From contig CAVQCN010000003.1 in NCBI GenBank assembly GCA_963711035.1, positions 248,001 through 312,000 on the forward strand: DNA of 64,000 nt, written 5' to 3'. The position numbers and the translations under genes are program-made. The notes below the pieces were generated by a model. It was not told the DNA's origin. It did not search any database and saw only the letters and a program-made list of their open reading frames with translations. Below, piece by piece: positions 33,921 to 42,588 of the stretch. Position 1 is the stretch's first letter. Each line of letters opens with the position of its first letter. The stretch comes from WHTK01 sp963711035 (GTDB taxonomy: Bacteria; Chloroflexota; Dehalococcoidia; DSTF01; WHTK01).

Positions 33921-34680
33921 GTGCCGCAACTGCAACCGGCGCCGACGACAGCGGCGACAAGAACCTAACCCTCCTCGAGCACCTGCGAGAGCTCCGCTAC
34001 CGGATGATGGTCTGCGCCGGTTCGCTGGTAGTGACCATGATCATCGCCTTCGTCTTCGCGACGTCGGTGCTGCGCTGGATGAAGAAGCCGGCCGAGAGCC
34101 GGGTGGAGAATTTCAACCTTATCTTCACCCAGCCGCTGGAAGCCTGGGCGAGCTACTTCAAAGTCGGCCTGCTACTCGGCGTCGCGCTGGCCATGCCCAT
34201 ATTCATCTGGCAATGCTCGCTTTCGTCGGACCAGGCCTCACGAAGACTGAGAAGCGCTGGGCCTTCCCCATCGTTATCGGCGCCAGCGCCATGTTCGTTG
34301 CCGGCTGTGCCTTCGCCTACTACATCGAGCTTCCCCCGGCCCTGGGTTTCCTCCTCCATTCGCCGGGCGACTTTGCAACGCCGCTCATCTCCGTCCAGTC
34401 GTACATCGACTTCGTGACGCGTCTCATGTTGATCACCGGCCTCGTGTTCGAGACGCCGTTGCTCGTGATGGCGTTGGCCAAGGTCGGCGTCGTCACCTCA
34501 CGTAAGCTCTTGAAGTGGTGGCGATTCGCGATCGTGGGCGCTTTCGTCGTGGCCGCCATCGTTACCCCGTCGATCGATCCCTACACACAGACGCTTGTTG
34601 CCATTCCGATGATCGTCCTCTACTTCGCGGGCATCGCGCTTGCGAAGCTCGTCGAGAGCAACCCGATCATCCCGCATTGA
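33917..34680 (+). CDS. tatC: Sec-independent translocase TatC, one frameshift
   Basis: TatC recognises twin-arginine signals. The first part (LLEHLRELRYRMM ... LGVALAMPIFIWQ) is in one frame. The continuation (MLAFVGPGLTKTEKRWAFPI ... ESNPIIPH) is in another frame from about 34213. A single missing base in CTGGCAATGCTC (expected TGG-CAG-ATG-CTC) explains the break. Six helices are recovered after correction. The precise single-base defect in an otherwise well-kept gene favours a sequencing error. Confidence 0.88.
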
Positions 34681-34716
34681 GCAGCTTAAACGCGTAGCCG
34701 GATAATCACTTTTCGT

Positions 34717-34745
34717 TTGACGAGGACCGGCCTCGATGCTAGGAT
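34717..34745 (+). promoter_or_regulatory. Promoter upstream of the UDG4-RNase J pair
   Basis: TTGACG (34717-34722) and TAGGAT (34740-34745) are 17 bp apart, the same boxes as rrn P1. Transcription would begin near 34752 and pass a mini-ORF and a terminator before the UDG start. Confidence 0.6.
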
Positions 34746-34764
34746 CCGCCTGTCCGGAGAAACG

Positions 34765-34794
34765 ATGTCAAAGTTCTTTTGTGCCAGGATTTGA
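34765..34794 (+). CDS. Possible 9-codon leader peptide
   Basis: A GGAGA site (34756-34760) is 4 nt before an ATG that encodes MSKFFCARI and stops with TGA at 34792-34794. It lies between a promoter and the terminator at 34802. It could be a ribosome-sensing attenuator peptide or chance. There is no comparative evidence. Confidence 0.3.
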   Translation: MSKFFCARI

Positions 34795-34801
34795 TGGTCT
34801 G

Positions 34802-34828
34802 ACAGAGGCGTGTTTCCGCCTCTGTTTT
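34802..34828 (+). terminator. Intrinsic terminator just before the UDG gene
   Basis: ACAGAGGCG and CGCCTCTGT form a perfect 9-bp stem around a 6-nt loop, followed by TTTTG. It could end tatC transcripts, or attenuate the transcript begun at 34752. The UDG ATG is only 11 nt after it and lacks a ribosome site. Confidence 0.75.
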
Positions 34829-34838
34829 GTTACGCGCT

Positions 34839-35486
34839 ATGAATGACCTCGATGCCAAACGAACCGCTCTTTCCCAGCTGAACCAGCAGGTGCACGCCTG
34901 TCATGCCTGTCCCCTCGGGGCGCAGCGCACACGCGCCGTGCCCGGCGAAGGACCGGTCGACGCTGAGATCATGTTCATCGGCGAGGCGCCGGGCTACTAC
35001 GAGGACCAGCAGGGCCGGCCTTTCGTCGGCGCGGCCGGGCAATTCCTCGAGCAGCTGCTGGCCAGCATCGGCCTCAAGCGCACTGACGTCTTCATCGCCA
35101 ACGTGATCAAGTGCCGCCCGCCCGGCAACCGCGACCCGTTGCCGGAGGAGATCGGCTCCTGCTCGCAGTGGCTCTCCACCCAGACCGAGATCGTGAAGCC
35201 CAAGGTGGTCGTCACGCTGGGGCGCTACTCCATGCAGCGCTATGTGCCCGGTACGCCGATCAGCAGGATTCACGGCCAGGGCCGCAAGGTCGGCAACGTC
35301 TGGGTCGTTCCCATGTATCACCCCGCCGCTGCGCTGCACCAGGGCAGCCTGCGCCGCACGATCGAAGAGGACTTCAAGCGCGTCCCGTTCTTCGTGGAGA
35401 AGGCGCGTGAAGAGCTGGCAGCGGCGGTGCAGGTAGAAGAGCCAGTCGTGGCGGCGCCCGAAGTGACGCAGATGAAGTTGTTCTAG
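34839..35486 (+). CDS. Uracil-DNA glycosylase, family 4
   Basis: Iron-sulfur UDG that removes uracil from DNA. The 215 residues have the cluster cysteines 'CHACPLG' (21, 24), 'CRPPGNR' and a later Cys in 'GSCSQW'. The catalytic motif is 'GEAPGYYEDQQGRPFVG', and 'MYHPAAALH' is near the end. ATG 34839 is chosen from homologue length although no Shine-Dalgarno is visible. The TAGTG junction couples it to RNase J. Confidence 0.93.
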   Translation: MNDLDAKRTALSQLNQQVHACHACPLGAQRTRAVPGEGPVDAEIMFIGEAPGYYEDQQGRPFVGAAGQFLEQLLASIGLKRTDVFIANVIKCRPPGNRDPLPEEIGSCSQWLSTQTEIVKPKVVVTLGRYSMQRYVPGTPISRIHGQGRKVGNVWVVPMYHPAAALHQGSLRRTIEEDFKRVPFFVEKAREELAAAVQVEEPVVAAPEVTQMKLF

Positions 35487-37144
35487 TGCCTGAGAGCGAA
35501 AAACTCCGGATCATCCCGCTGGGAGGCCTCGGCGAGATCGGCAAGAACATGATGCTGATCGAGTACGGCGAGGACATGATCGCCATCGATGCCGGCCTCA
35601 TGTTCCCGAAGGAGGAGATGCTCGGCATCGACCTCGTGATCCCGGACGTCACCTACATCGAGGAGCACCGCGAGAAGTTCCGCGCCATCTTCATCACTCA
35701 TGGCCACGAGGACCACACGGGCGGGCTGCCGTACGTCCTGCGCCGTGTACAGGCGCCGATCTTCTGCGCGCCGCTTACCTCGGGGTTGATCAGCGTCAAA
35801 CTCAAGGAGCACCACCTGCTTAACGATACGGACCTGCGCACGCTGCTGCCGGGCGAGTCGGTGCAGGTGGGCTGCTTCCGCGTCGAGCCGTTCACGGTGG
35901 CGCACAGCGTGCCCGATTCCTGCGGCTTCATCATTCGCACGCCGATCGGCAACATCGTCCATACGGGCGACTTCAAGCTGGACCACACGCCCGTGATGGG
36001 CCAACTCACCGACCTGGCTCGCCTGGGTCAGATTGGCGACGAGGGCGTCTTGCTGCTCCTGGCGGACTCGACCTACGCCGAGATCCCCGGCTACACGCCG
36101 TCGGAGCAGGTGGTGGGGGATTCGCTCAACAATATCCTGCTCAACGCCGACGGCCGCGTGATCGTTGCGACCTTCGCTTCGTTGATTTCGCGTATTCAGC
36201 AGGTCGTGGACGCGGCGGCGAACAGCGGCCGCAAGGTCTTCGTCACCGGCCGTAGCATGATGGACAACGTGCAGATGGCCCGCGAGCGCGGCTACCTGAA
36301 CTTCCCGCGCGAGATGTCGCTCAACGTCAATGAGCTGCGCAACATGCCCAACGACGAAGTCGCTATCGTCACGACGGGCAGCCAGGGCGAGCCGACTTCG
36401 GCGCTCACGCGCATGGCGAACGGCAACCACCAGCACGTGCAGATCGAGCGTGGAGACACGGTTGTGCTCAGCGCCTCACCCATCCCCGGCAACGAGCAGC
36501 TCGTCTACCGCACCGTCGACAACCTGCTGCGCCTCGGCGCGCGCGTGCTCTACAGCCGTGTGGCGGATGTGCATGTGCGTGGCCACGCCTCGCAGGAGGA
36601 GCTGAAGATCGTGCAGGCGCTGGTGCGGCCGCAGTTCTTCGTGCCGATCCACGGCGAGTACCGCCACATGGTCATGCATTCGCAACTGGCGCAGTCGATG
36701 GGCGTGCCGCCCGAGAACGCTCCCGTGCTTGTCGATGGCGACGTGCTGGAGCTGGACGGCGAGACGGCGCGCGTCGTGGACAAGATCCCGGCCGACTACG
36801 TTTACGTCGACGGCGTCGGTGTCGGCGACGTGGACCACGTCGTGCTGCGCGACCGCCAGCACCTCAGCACCGACGGCATGGTCGTCGTCATCGTGGCGAT
36901 GGACAAGCAGACCGGCCGCCTGGTCAGCCGCCCTGACATCGTCTCGCGGGGCGTCACCGGCATCGAGGAGTCAGAGGAGCTCACGGAGGGCGCTCGAGAT
37001 GCCGTCGTGGCCGCCCTCGAGGGTGCCGATCACATCCTCGAGTGGTCGATCGTCAACCAGGCCGTGCACGAGGCGGTCGCCAAGTACGTCTACAGCGAGA
37101 CGCACCGCCGGCCCATGGTCCTGCCCATCGCCGTCGAGGTTTAA
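35486..37144 (+). CDS. rnj: Ribonuclease J
   Basis: MBL/beta-CASP RNase with 5'-3' exonuclease and endonuclease activity in mRNA decay and rRNA maturation. The 552 residues carry 'LGGLGEIGKN', the metal motif 'THGHEDHTGG', 'GDFKLDHTPV', 'TTGSQGEP' and the beta-CASP His in 'PIHGEYRHMVMH'. GTG start within the UDG stop. Length is normal. Confidence 0.96.
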   Translation: MPESEKLRIIPLGGLGEIGKNMMLIEYGEDMIAIDAGLMFPKEEMLGIDLVIPDVTYIEEHREKFRAIFITHGHEDHTGGLPYVLRRVQAPIFCAPLTSGLISVKLKEHHLLNDTDLRTLLPGESVQVGCFRVEPFTVAHSVPDSCGFIIRTPIGNIVHTGDFKLDHTPVMGQLTDLARLGQIGDEGVLLLLADSTYAEIPGYTPSEQVVGDSLNNILLNADGRVIVATFASLISRIQQVVDAAANSGRKVFVTGRSMMDNVQMARERGYLNFPREMSLNVNELRNMPNDEVAIVTTGSQGEPTSALTRMANGNHQHVQIERGDTVVLSASPIPGNEQLVYRTVDNLLRLGARVLYSRVADVHVRGHASQEELKIVQALVRPQFFVPIHGEYRHMVMHSQLAQSMGVPPENAPVLVDGDVLELDGETARVVDKIPADYVYVDGVGVGDVDHVVLRDRQHLSTDGMVVVIVAMDKQTGRLVSRPDIVSRGVTGIEESEELTEGARDAVVAALEGADHILEWSIVNQAVHEAVAKYVYSETHRRPMVLPIAVEV

Positions 37145-37156
37145 GTCCGGCGCCTC

Positions 37157-38533
37157 TTACGCCTCGAGTAGTCTCCGCGATTCAGCGGCATCGCCGTTCT
37201 CACTCTTCGGCTTGTCCAGCAAGCGCGCCATCTCGATCAGCAGGTTGGTGCGGGAGTGCAGCGTCATGCTGAGGCCGTTGAGCAGCCCCATGACGCGCCC
37301 GACGAAGAGCAGGTCCGGCGGAATCTTGATCAGCGGGTTGGCGCGCAGGATGCGAAACACCTCGCCGTAGGACTCGCCGAACATGTCGCGGTCCGCCCAG
37401 CCCGCATCTGACTCCGCCATCTGGCGCGCGATCTTGCCGACGTAGGCGTCGCCGAGGAGCTCGTAGCCCTCGGCGGTGTCCTTCTCCATGCGAAAGCCCA
37501 GATCACGGAAGGTGCGCCCCAGAGCGGTCTCGTCCGAGGACATGAGGGCGCGCGTCATCTGGGCGAAGACGAAGCGGAAGGCAGGCCCGACCTCCTTCAC
37601 CTGGCCGAAGTCGACCAGGATCAGCTTCGGGCCCGGCGCGACGAGCAGGTTGCCAGGATGCGGGTCGGCGTGGAAAAGACCGTGATGCAGCAGCATCTCG
37701 CTGAAGGCGACGACCAGGATCTTCGCCACGTCGGACGGCTCGATGCCCATGTCGCGCATCTTCTCGGTCTCGTTGATCTTTACGCCCTCGACGAACTGCA
37801 TGACCAGCAGTCGCCGCGTCGTGTACTGCCAGTAGATGGCCGGCACGACGATGTCCTCGACTCCGGCGAAGTTGGCCGCGATCGCTTCGGCGTTGTGCCC
37901 TTCGCCGACGAAATCGAGCTCGCGCGGGATCATGCGGCTCATCTCCTCGGCGATGAAGCTGTAGTCCATCGTTTTCTCGAAGCGGTTGAGGATTCCGATG
38001 AAGATGCGGATGTTCTTCAGGTCGTGCTCGACGATGTGGTCGATGCCGGGGTACTGCACCTTGACCGCGACGACGCTGCCGTCGCGCAGCCGGGCGCGGT
38101 GCACCTGCGCCAGCGATGCCGACGCGACCGGCTGCGGTTCGAACTCGCTGAACACGTCGTCCAGCGGCCGGTCTAGCTCGTCTTCGACGACGCGGCGTAC
38201 GACCTCGAAGGGTTCGGGCGGCACCTCGTCCTGCAGCTTCGACAGCACCTGGACGTACTCTTCGGGGAAGATGTCGGGGCGGCTGCTGAAGAACTGTGCC
38301 GTCTTGATCAGCATGCCCTGGTTTTTGACCGCTACGTCGTAGAAGCGCTCGGCGCTCCAGCGGTTGTGACGGTGCCGTTTGGCCTCAGCCCACTCCTCGC
38401 CTCGCCAGCGTCCCAGGAAGGAGATGACCTTGTAGCCGGCGAAGACGCGCGCCAGCATAAGACCGACGTTGAGAAAGCGGGCGGCGCGGCTGCGCGGCGG
38501 GCGGGAACGGGTCCGCGATTTTGTGAGAGGCAT
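37157..38533 (-). CDS. ABC1/UbiB-family atypical kinase
   Basis: A 458-residue protein of the AarF/UbiB group, supporting quinone or isoprenoid lipid metabolism. It has the KxGQ-like 'KNQGMLIKTAQFFSSRPD', the 'VAVKVQYPG' lysine, 'HADPHPGNLL' and 'LVDFGQV'. ATG 38533 is chosen because the frame upstream overlaps the promoter and start of the divergent CoA-transferase gene. C-terminal helices may touch the membrane. Confidence 0.92.
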   Translation of the reverse strand: MPLTKSRTRSRPPRSRAARFLNVGLMLARVFAGYKVISFLGRWRGEEWAEAKRHRHNRWSAERFYDVAVKNQGMLIKTAQFFSSRPDIFPEEYVQVLSKLQDEVPPEPFEVVRRVVEDELDRPLDDVFSEFEPQPVASASLAQVHRARLRDGSVVAVKVQYPGIDHIVEHDLKNIRIFIGILNRFEKTMDYSFIAEEMSRMIPRELDFVGEGHNAEAIAANFAGVEDIVVPAIYWQYTTRRLLVMQFVEGVKINETEKMRDMGIEPSDVAKILVVAFSEMLLHHGLFHADPHPGNLLVAPGPKLILVDFGQVKEVGPAFRFVFAQMTRALMSSDETALGRTFRDLGFRMEKDTAEGYELLGDAYVGKIARQMAESDAGWADRDMFGESYGEVFRILRANPLIKIPPDLLFVGRVMGLLNGLSMTLHSRTNLLIEMARLLDKPKSENGDAAESRRLLEA

Positions 38534-38624
38534 CACATCTATGGTGCCACGCGGCCGGAGCAGAACGCGAACCGGTTCAACGACGACATGACGTCCGTTA
38601 TTATTGGCGCCACTGGAGGCAGCC

Positions 38625-40016
38625 ATGACAAAGAGTAAGGTCTATTCTTCCGCCGCCGATGCCGTCGCGGACATTTTCGACGGGGCGCTGATCAGCGTGA
38701 GCGGCTTTGGCCCGGTGCGCAACCGGCCCATGGGCCTGATCAAGGCGCTGGCGGGGCGCCCCGAGGTCAAGAACCTCACCGTCGTCTCGAACAGCTTTCA
38801 GTTCAACGAGTTCGCCCAGCAGCACCAGATGAAGCGCTTGATCGCGGCCTTCGGCGGCTCCGCCTACCGGCGCCAGAGCCCGACGGAGGAGGCGATCCGC
38901 AGCGGTGAGATCGTCTTCGAGCCGTGTCCCCAGGGCATCATGGTCGAGCGCCTGCGGGCGGGCGCCGCGGGCATCCCGGCGTTCTACTCGCCGGTCGGCG
39001 TCGAGACGCTGGTGGCCGAGGGCAAGGAGCGCCGCGTCTTCGACGGCCGCGAGCACATCCTCGAGACGGCGCTGCGTCCCGACTTCAGCTTCGTGCGCGC
39101 CGCCAAAGGCGACGAGATGGGCAACCTGGTGAACCTGGGTTCGTCGCTGAACTTTTCTCCGACGATGGCCGCAGCGGGCAAGGTGACCATCGCCGAGGTC
39201 GACGAGATCGTGCCCGTGGGTCAGATCGACCCCGAGGACGTCGACATCCCCAGCATCCACGTGCACCGCATCGTCAAGTACGACTCGGCGCTCGATGAGG
39301 AGCTGGCCCAGATGCAGACACAGATGCGGGCGCGGCGAGAGGTGGCGCAGGAAGAGCGTATCGGCCTCTCGCGGGAGCTGATGGCGATGCGCGTGGCGCA
39401 CATGCTGAAGCCAGGTGAGTACGTGAATCTGGGCATGGGCCTGCCGACGCTGGTGGCCAACTTCATCGACGCTGAAAGCGGCGTCATGTTCCACGCCGAG
39501 AACGGCCTGCTCGGCTACGGGCCGGAGCCGCCGGAGGATGAACGTGTCTGGTACTACTACAACGCGCAGAGCCAGCTCGTCTCCATCCTGCCGGGCGCGT
39601 CGTTTTTCAGCAGCCTCGACGCTTTCACGATGGCGCGCGGCGGCCGCCTCGACACCGTGATCCTGGGTGGGCTCCAGGTCTCGGAGAAGGGCGATCTGGC
39701 GAACTGGTGGGCGCCCTACATGGCGGCCGGCGGCATGGGCGGCGCCATGGACCTCTGTACCAACGTCCCGGAGCTCATCGTCCTCATGGAGCACACGACG
39801 CGCGAGGGCGAGCCGAAGATCCTGCACGAGTGCAACTACCCGCTCACGACTGCCGGCAAGGTGACGAAGATCGTTACAGAGCTGGCGTACATCGACGTGA
39901 CACCGCAGGGCCTTGTCCTGCGCGAGACGGCGCCGGGCATCAGCGTCGAGTACGTGCAGGAGCGAACGCAGCCGAAGTTGATCGTGGCGCCCGACTGCAA
40001 GGAGATGACTCTCTGA
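38625..40016 (+). CDS. Fused two-domain 3-oxoacid CoA-transferase
   Basis: A 463-residue SCOT-type enzyme with alpha and beta parts in one chain. The alpha part has 'ISVSGFGPVRNRP' and 'GRPEVKNLTVVSN'; the beta part has 'GEYVNLGMGLPTLVANFI' and the catalytic Glu in 'HAENGLLGYGPEP'. The substrate is probably acetoacetate or a related 3-oxoacid. ATG 38625 follows GGAGGCAGCC. A fair promoter (TTCAAC-17-TATTAT, 38576-38604) is upstream. Confidence 0.9.
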   Translation: MTKSKVYSSAADAVADIFDGALISVSGFGPVRNRPMGLIKALAGRPEVKNLTVVSNSFQFNEFAQQHQMKRLIAAFGGSAYRRQSPTEEAIRSGEIVFEPCPQGIMVERLRAGAAGIPAFYSPVGVETLVAEGKERRVFDGREHILETALRPDFSFVRAAKGDEMGNLVNLGSSLNFSPTMAAAGKVTIAEVDEIVPVGQIDPEDVDIPSIHVHRIVKYDSALDEELAQMQTQMRARREVAQEERIGLSRELMAMRVAHMLKPGEYVNLGMGLPTLVANFIDAESGVMFHAENGLLGYGPEPPEDERVWYYYNAQSQLVSILPGASFFSSLDAFTMARGGRLDTVILGGLQVSEKGDLANWWAPYMAAGGMGGAMDLCTNVPELIVLMEHTTREGEPKILHECNYPLTTAGKVTKIVTELAYIDVTPQGLVLRETAPGISVEYVQERTQPKLIVAPDCKEMTL

Positions 40017-40098
40017 CGACGACACACGCCGGGGCCGGTCGAGAGCCGCCTCGTTCGCGGCGAGCACGGCCCTGAGCCTGGTCAGGAGGACGGCTGGC

Positions 40099-40821
40099 GT
40101 GGCCGTCCTCCTCGCTTTGGGCGGCATCGTGGCCGCGCGAGTAGTGAACAGGCGCCAGCAGCGACCGCTGGCGTTGATCGCCGCACCCGCGGCACCCGTC
40201 GCGCTGCTGCCGGCGCCCGCGGCCGTGTCAGGTACCCTCGCGGCGCCCGCTGCATCTGCCCAACCGGCTGCGCGACCGCTGGGCGTCTTCGGCAACGTCA
40301 GCCTGCAGGTCTGGGCGGTCATGCTCGCCTTGATCGGCGGCGCGCTGGGCATCGGCGGCGCGTTCCTGCAGGAGTTTCAGACGTCGGTCGGGCCGGCCGG
40401 GCTGCTGATGATTTTTATTGGCGCGCCGATGATCGAGGAGGCGCTGAAGCCGTCCGGCGTCTACCTGCTGCTGCTCGAGTGGCCTCGCGCGCTGCACGGC
40501 CGGCTGCATATCGCGCTGCTCTGCGCCTTATCCGGTCTCGTCTTTGGCTTCATCGAGAGCTGGGTCTACGTGAACATCTACATTCCAGACGCCAGCCACA
40601 GCCTGATTCTCTATCGCTACACCGTGACGCCACTAATCCACGCCACCGGGAGCTTCCTGGTAGGCATGGGGCTGAGCCATCAGCTCATCGACTGGGCGGC
40701 TGGCCGCGTGCCTCTGCCGAAGCGCACGCGCAACTTCTACCTGTCGGGCTTCGCGCTGCACGCCTCGTACAACACGATCGTCACGATCATCAGCGTGCTA
40801 GGGGTCATCAGCTTCAGCTAG
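40099..40821 (+). CDS. PrsW-family intramembrane metalloprotease
   Basis: A 240-residue membrane protein with about six helices after an Ala/Pro-rich segment. It shows the four PrsW motifs: EEALK (APMIEEALKP), FxxxE (FGFIES), HxxxG (HATGSFLVG) and HxxxN (HASYN). B. subtilis PrsW cuts an anti-sigma factor. No anti-sigma gene is near, so the substrate is unknown. GTG start behind AGGAGGACGG. Confidence 0.88.
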   Translation: MAVLLALGGIVAARVVNRRQQRPLALIAAPAAPVALLPAPAAVSGTLAAPAASAQPAARPLGVFGNVSLQVWAVMLALIGGALGIGGAFLQEFQTSVGPAGLLMIFIGAPMIEEALKPSGVYLLLLEWPRALHGRLHIALLCALSGLVFGFIESWVYVNIYIPDASHSLILYRYTVTPLIHATGSFLVGMGLSHQLIDWAAGRVPLPKRTRNFYLSGFALHASYNTIVTIISVLGVISFS

Positions 40822-40830
40822 AGCAGAGTG

Positions 40831-40865
40831 CCCTCACCCTGACCTCTTCCAGAGGGCGAGGGGAG
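40831..40865. repeat. 'CCCTCACCCT' intergenic hairpin element
   Basis: CCCTCACCCT and AGGGCGAGGG flank GACCTCTTCCAG between convergent genes. This element type (CCCTCACCC...GGGAGAGGG) is commonly dispersed in bacterial genomes. It may work as a bidirectional terminator. Confidence 0.45.
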
Positions 40866-40910
40866 TCGCATCTCACTATGCGACTGAGAGGTCTGGGGCT
40901 GAACTCTGCC

Positions 40911-41906
40911 CTACTCCGCCAGCCAGCGGGCCGCTTCTTTGGCGTGGTAGGTGATGATGATGTCGGCGCCGGCCCGCTTGATGCCGGTGAGCAGCTCCAG
41001 CGTGGCGGCGCGGCCGTCGATCCAGCCGTTGGCGGCCGCGGCCTTGATCATGGCGTATTCGCCGGAGACGTTGTAGGCGGCGAGGGGCAGGTCGAAGCTC
41101 TGGCGCGCCTGCGAGAGCACGTCGAGATACGGTATCGCCGGCTTGACCATGACGACGTCGGCGCCCTCCTCGATCTCGGACTCGATCTCGCGCAGCGCCT
41201 CGCGGGCGTTGGGCGGGTCCATCTGGTAACTGCGGCGGTCGCCGAACTGCGGCGCGCTGTCGGCGGCGACGCGGAAGGGACCGTAGAAGGCGGAGGCGAA
41301 CTTGGCCGCGTAGGCCATCACCGGCGTCGAGGGATGGCCCGCGTCGTCGAGTGCGGCGCGCAAGGCGGCGGTGTGTCCGTCCATCATGTCGGACGGCGCC
41401 ACCATGTCGGCGCCGGCGTCGGCCTGGCTGACGGCAGTGCGCGCCAGCAGCTCAAGCGTCGAGTCGTTCTCGATCTCGCCGGTGGGCGAGACGATGCCGC
41501 AGTGGCCGTGGTCGGTGTATTCGCAGAGGCAGACGTCGCAGATCACGAGCAGGGACGGGTCGGCGTCCTTGAGGGCGCGCACCGCCTGCTGCACGATGCC
41601 GTCGTTGTCGTAGGCGCCGGTGCCTAGGGCGTCCTTGCTCGGCGGCAGGCCGAAGAGCAGCACGGCCGGGATGCCCAGCTCGCGCAGCTCCCGCGCCTCA
41701 CCGGCCAGCTGGTCCAGCGAGAGCTGATACTGCCCCGGCATCGACGGGATCTCGTCTCGCACGCCACTGCCATGCGTGACGAACAGCGGGTAGACGAAGT
41801 CGCGTGGGTCGAGGCGCGTCTCGGCGACGAGCTGGCGCAGGGGCGCGCTGCGGCGCAGGCGGCGGAAGCGGCGGAAGTCGGTGGTGATCGGTGTCGTTAT
41901 GGTCAT
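40911..41906 (-). CDS. hemB: Delta-aminolevulinic acid dehydratase
   Basis: Joins two 5-aminolevulinate molecules to porphobilinogen. The 331 residues have the zinc-type cysteine cluster 'CDVCLCEYTDHGHCG', the Schiff-base lysine regions 'YAAKFASAFYGPFR' and 'MVKPAIPYLD', and 'SYQMDPPNAREAL'. It leads the tetrapyrrole cluster but is separated from the next gene by a repeat-bearing spacer. Confidence 0.96.
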   Translation of the reverse strand: MTITTPITTDFRRFRRLRRSAPLRQLVAETRLDPRDFVYPLFVTHGSGVRDEIPSMPGQYQLSLDQLAGEARELRELGIPAVLLFGLPPSKDALGTGAYDNDGIVQQAVRALKDADPSLLVICDVCLCEYTDHGHCGIVSPTGEIENDSTLELLARTAVSQADAGADMVAPSDMMDGHTAALRAALDDAGHPSTPVMAYAAKFASAFYGPFRVAADSAPQFGDRRSYQMDPPNAREALREIESEIEEGADVVMVKPAIPYLDVLSQARQSFDLPLAAYNVSGEYAMIKAAAANGWIDGRAATLELLTGIKRAGADIIITYHAKEAARWLAE

Positions 41907-41953
41907 GACCTATCGATGATACGACAGGAGTCCCCGTCACGTGATCCTCGTTT

Positions 41954-41996
41954 GTCATTGCGAGCCATCGCGGCAGCGAGGCGCGGCAATCTGGGG
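41954..41996. repeat. 'GTCATTGCGAGC' intergenic element
   Basis: GTCATTGCGAGCCATCGCGG ... GGCAATCTGGGG between hemB and the NUDIX gene. I recall the pattern GTCATTGCGAGC...GGCAATCT as a dispersed element in Dehalococcoidia and other bacteria. One copy is in the window. Confidence 0.4.
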
Positions 41997-42082
41997 CGGT
42001 GGGGAACAGTCCGTGGTGGTGGATCTGGCTTCGAGTACCGTCGCAAAGGCGAGGCGTCGGGTGGCGACTGAGGGGCGTGTTC

Positions 42083-42110
42083 GGGACGGAGCTGAAGCTG
42101 CGTCCCTACG
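42083..42110. repeat. 28-bp palindromic dispersed repeat, copy 1
   Basis: GGGACGGAGCTGAAGCTGCG TCCCTACG matches 52393-52420 at 27 of 28 positions. The ends GGGACG and CGTCCC pair. It lies in the spacer downstream of the NUDIX gene. Confidence 0.65.
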
Positions 42111-42588
42111 TTTGATTCGGCGACAGCGCCTCCACCAGCCCGTCCGGATACAGCGGCGCTTCGCCGTTGAGGAAGCGTTGCGCGGGCACCCAGTGCACCT
42201 CGAAGGCGGAGCCGCCCTCGTCGGCCGTGAGGATGTCGCGGGCGTAGAAGGACGGGTCGGTGAACGAGGCATCGAACAGCCAGACGAGCTCGTGGCCGGG
42301 CTTGCCGACGAACGTAAAGATGTTCTCGAAGACGCCCAGCAGCCGCACGTCCTCGATCTCGGCGCCGAGCTCCTCGCGGATCTCGCGCCGCGCCGCGTCC
42401 GCCGCCCGCTCGCCAAACTCGATCTCGCCGCCGAGGGGACGGTAGAAGCGCTGCTGCTTCACCGGGTCGTAGCCGGGCGCGACCAGCAGGGCGCCGTCAG
42501 GGCGGCGGAAGAGGACCAGGGCCATCGGCCGGATGACGTTGGGCGGACCGTCGGCGCCGCTGTAGTACCTGGCGTCGTCGGAGGTCAC
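42106..42588 (-). CDS. NUDIX hydrolase
   Basis: Pyrophosphohydrolase of 160 residues. The Nudix box is intact: 'GGEIEFGERAADAARREI' followed by REELGAE. The substrate is not evident. The GTG start overlaps the TGA of cobA-hemD (GTGA), so it is made with the tetrapyrrole genes. A role in cleaning oxidised nucleotides or a cofactor is only a guess. Confidence 0.9.
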   Translation of the reverse strand: MTSDDARYYSGADGPPNVIRPMALVLFRRPDGALLVAPGYDPVKQQRFYRPLGGEIEFGERAADAARREIREELGAEIEDVRLLGVFENIFTFVGKPGHELVWLFDASFTDPSFYARDILTADEGGSAFEVHWVPAQRFLNGEAPLYPDGLVEALSPNQT

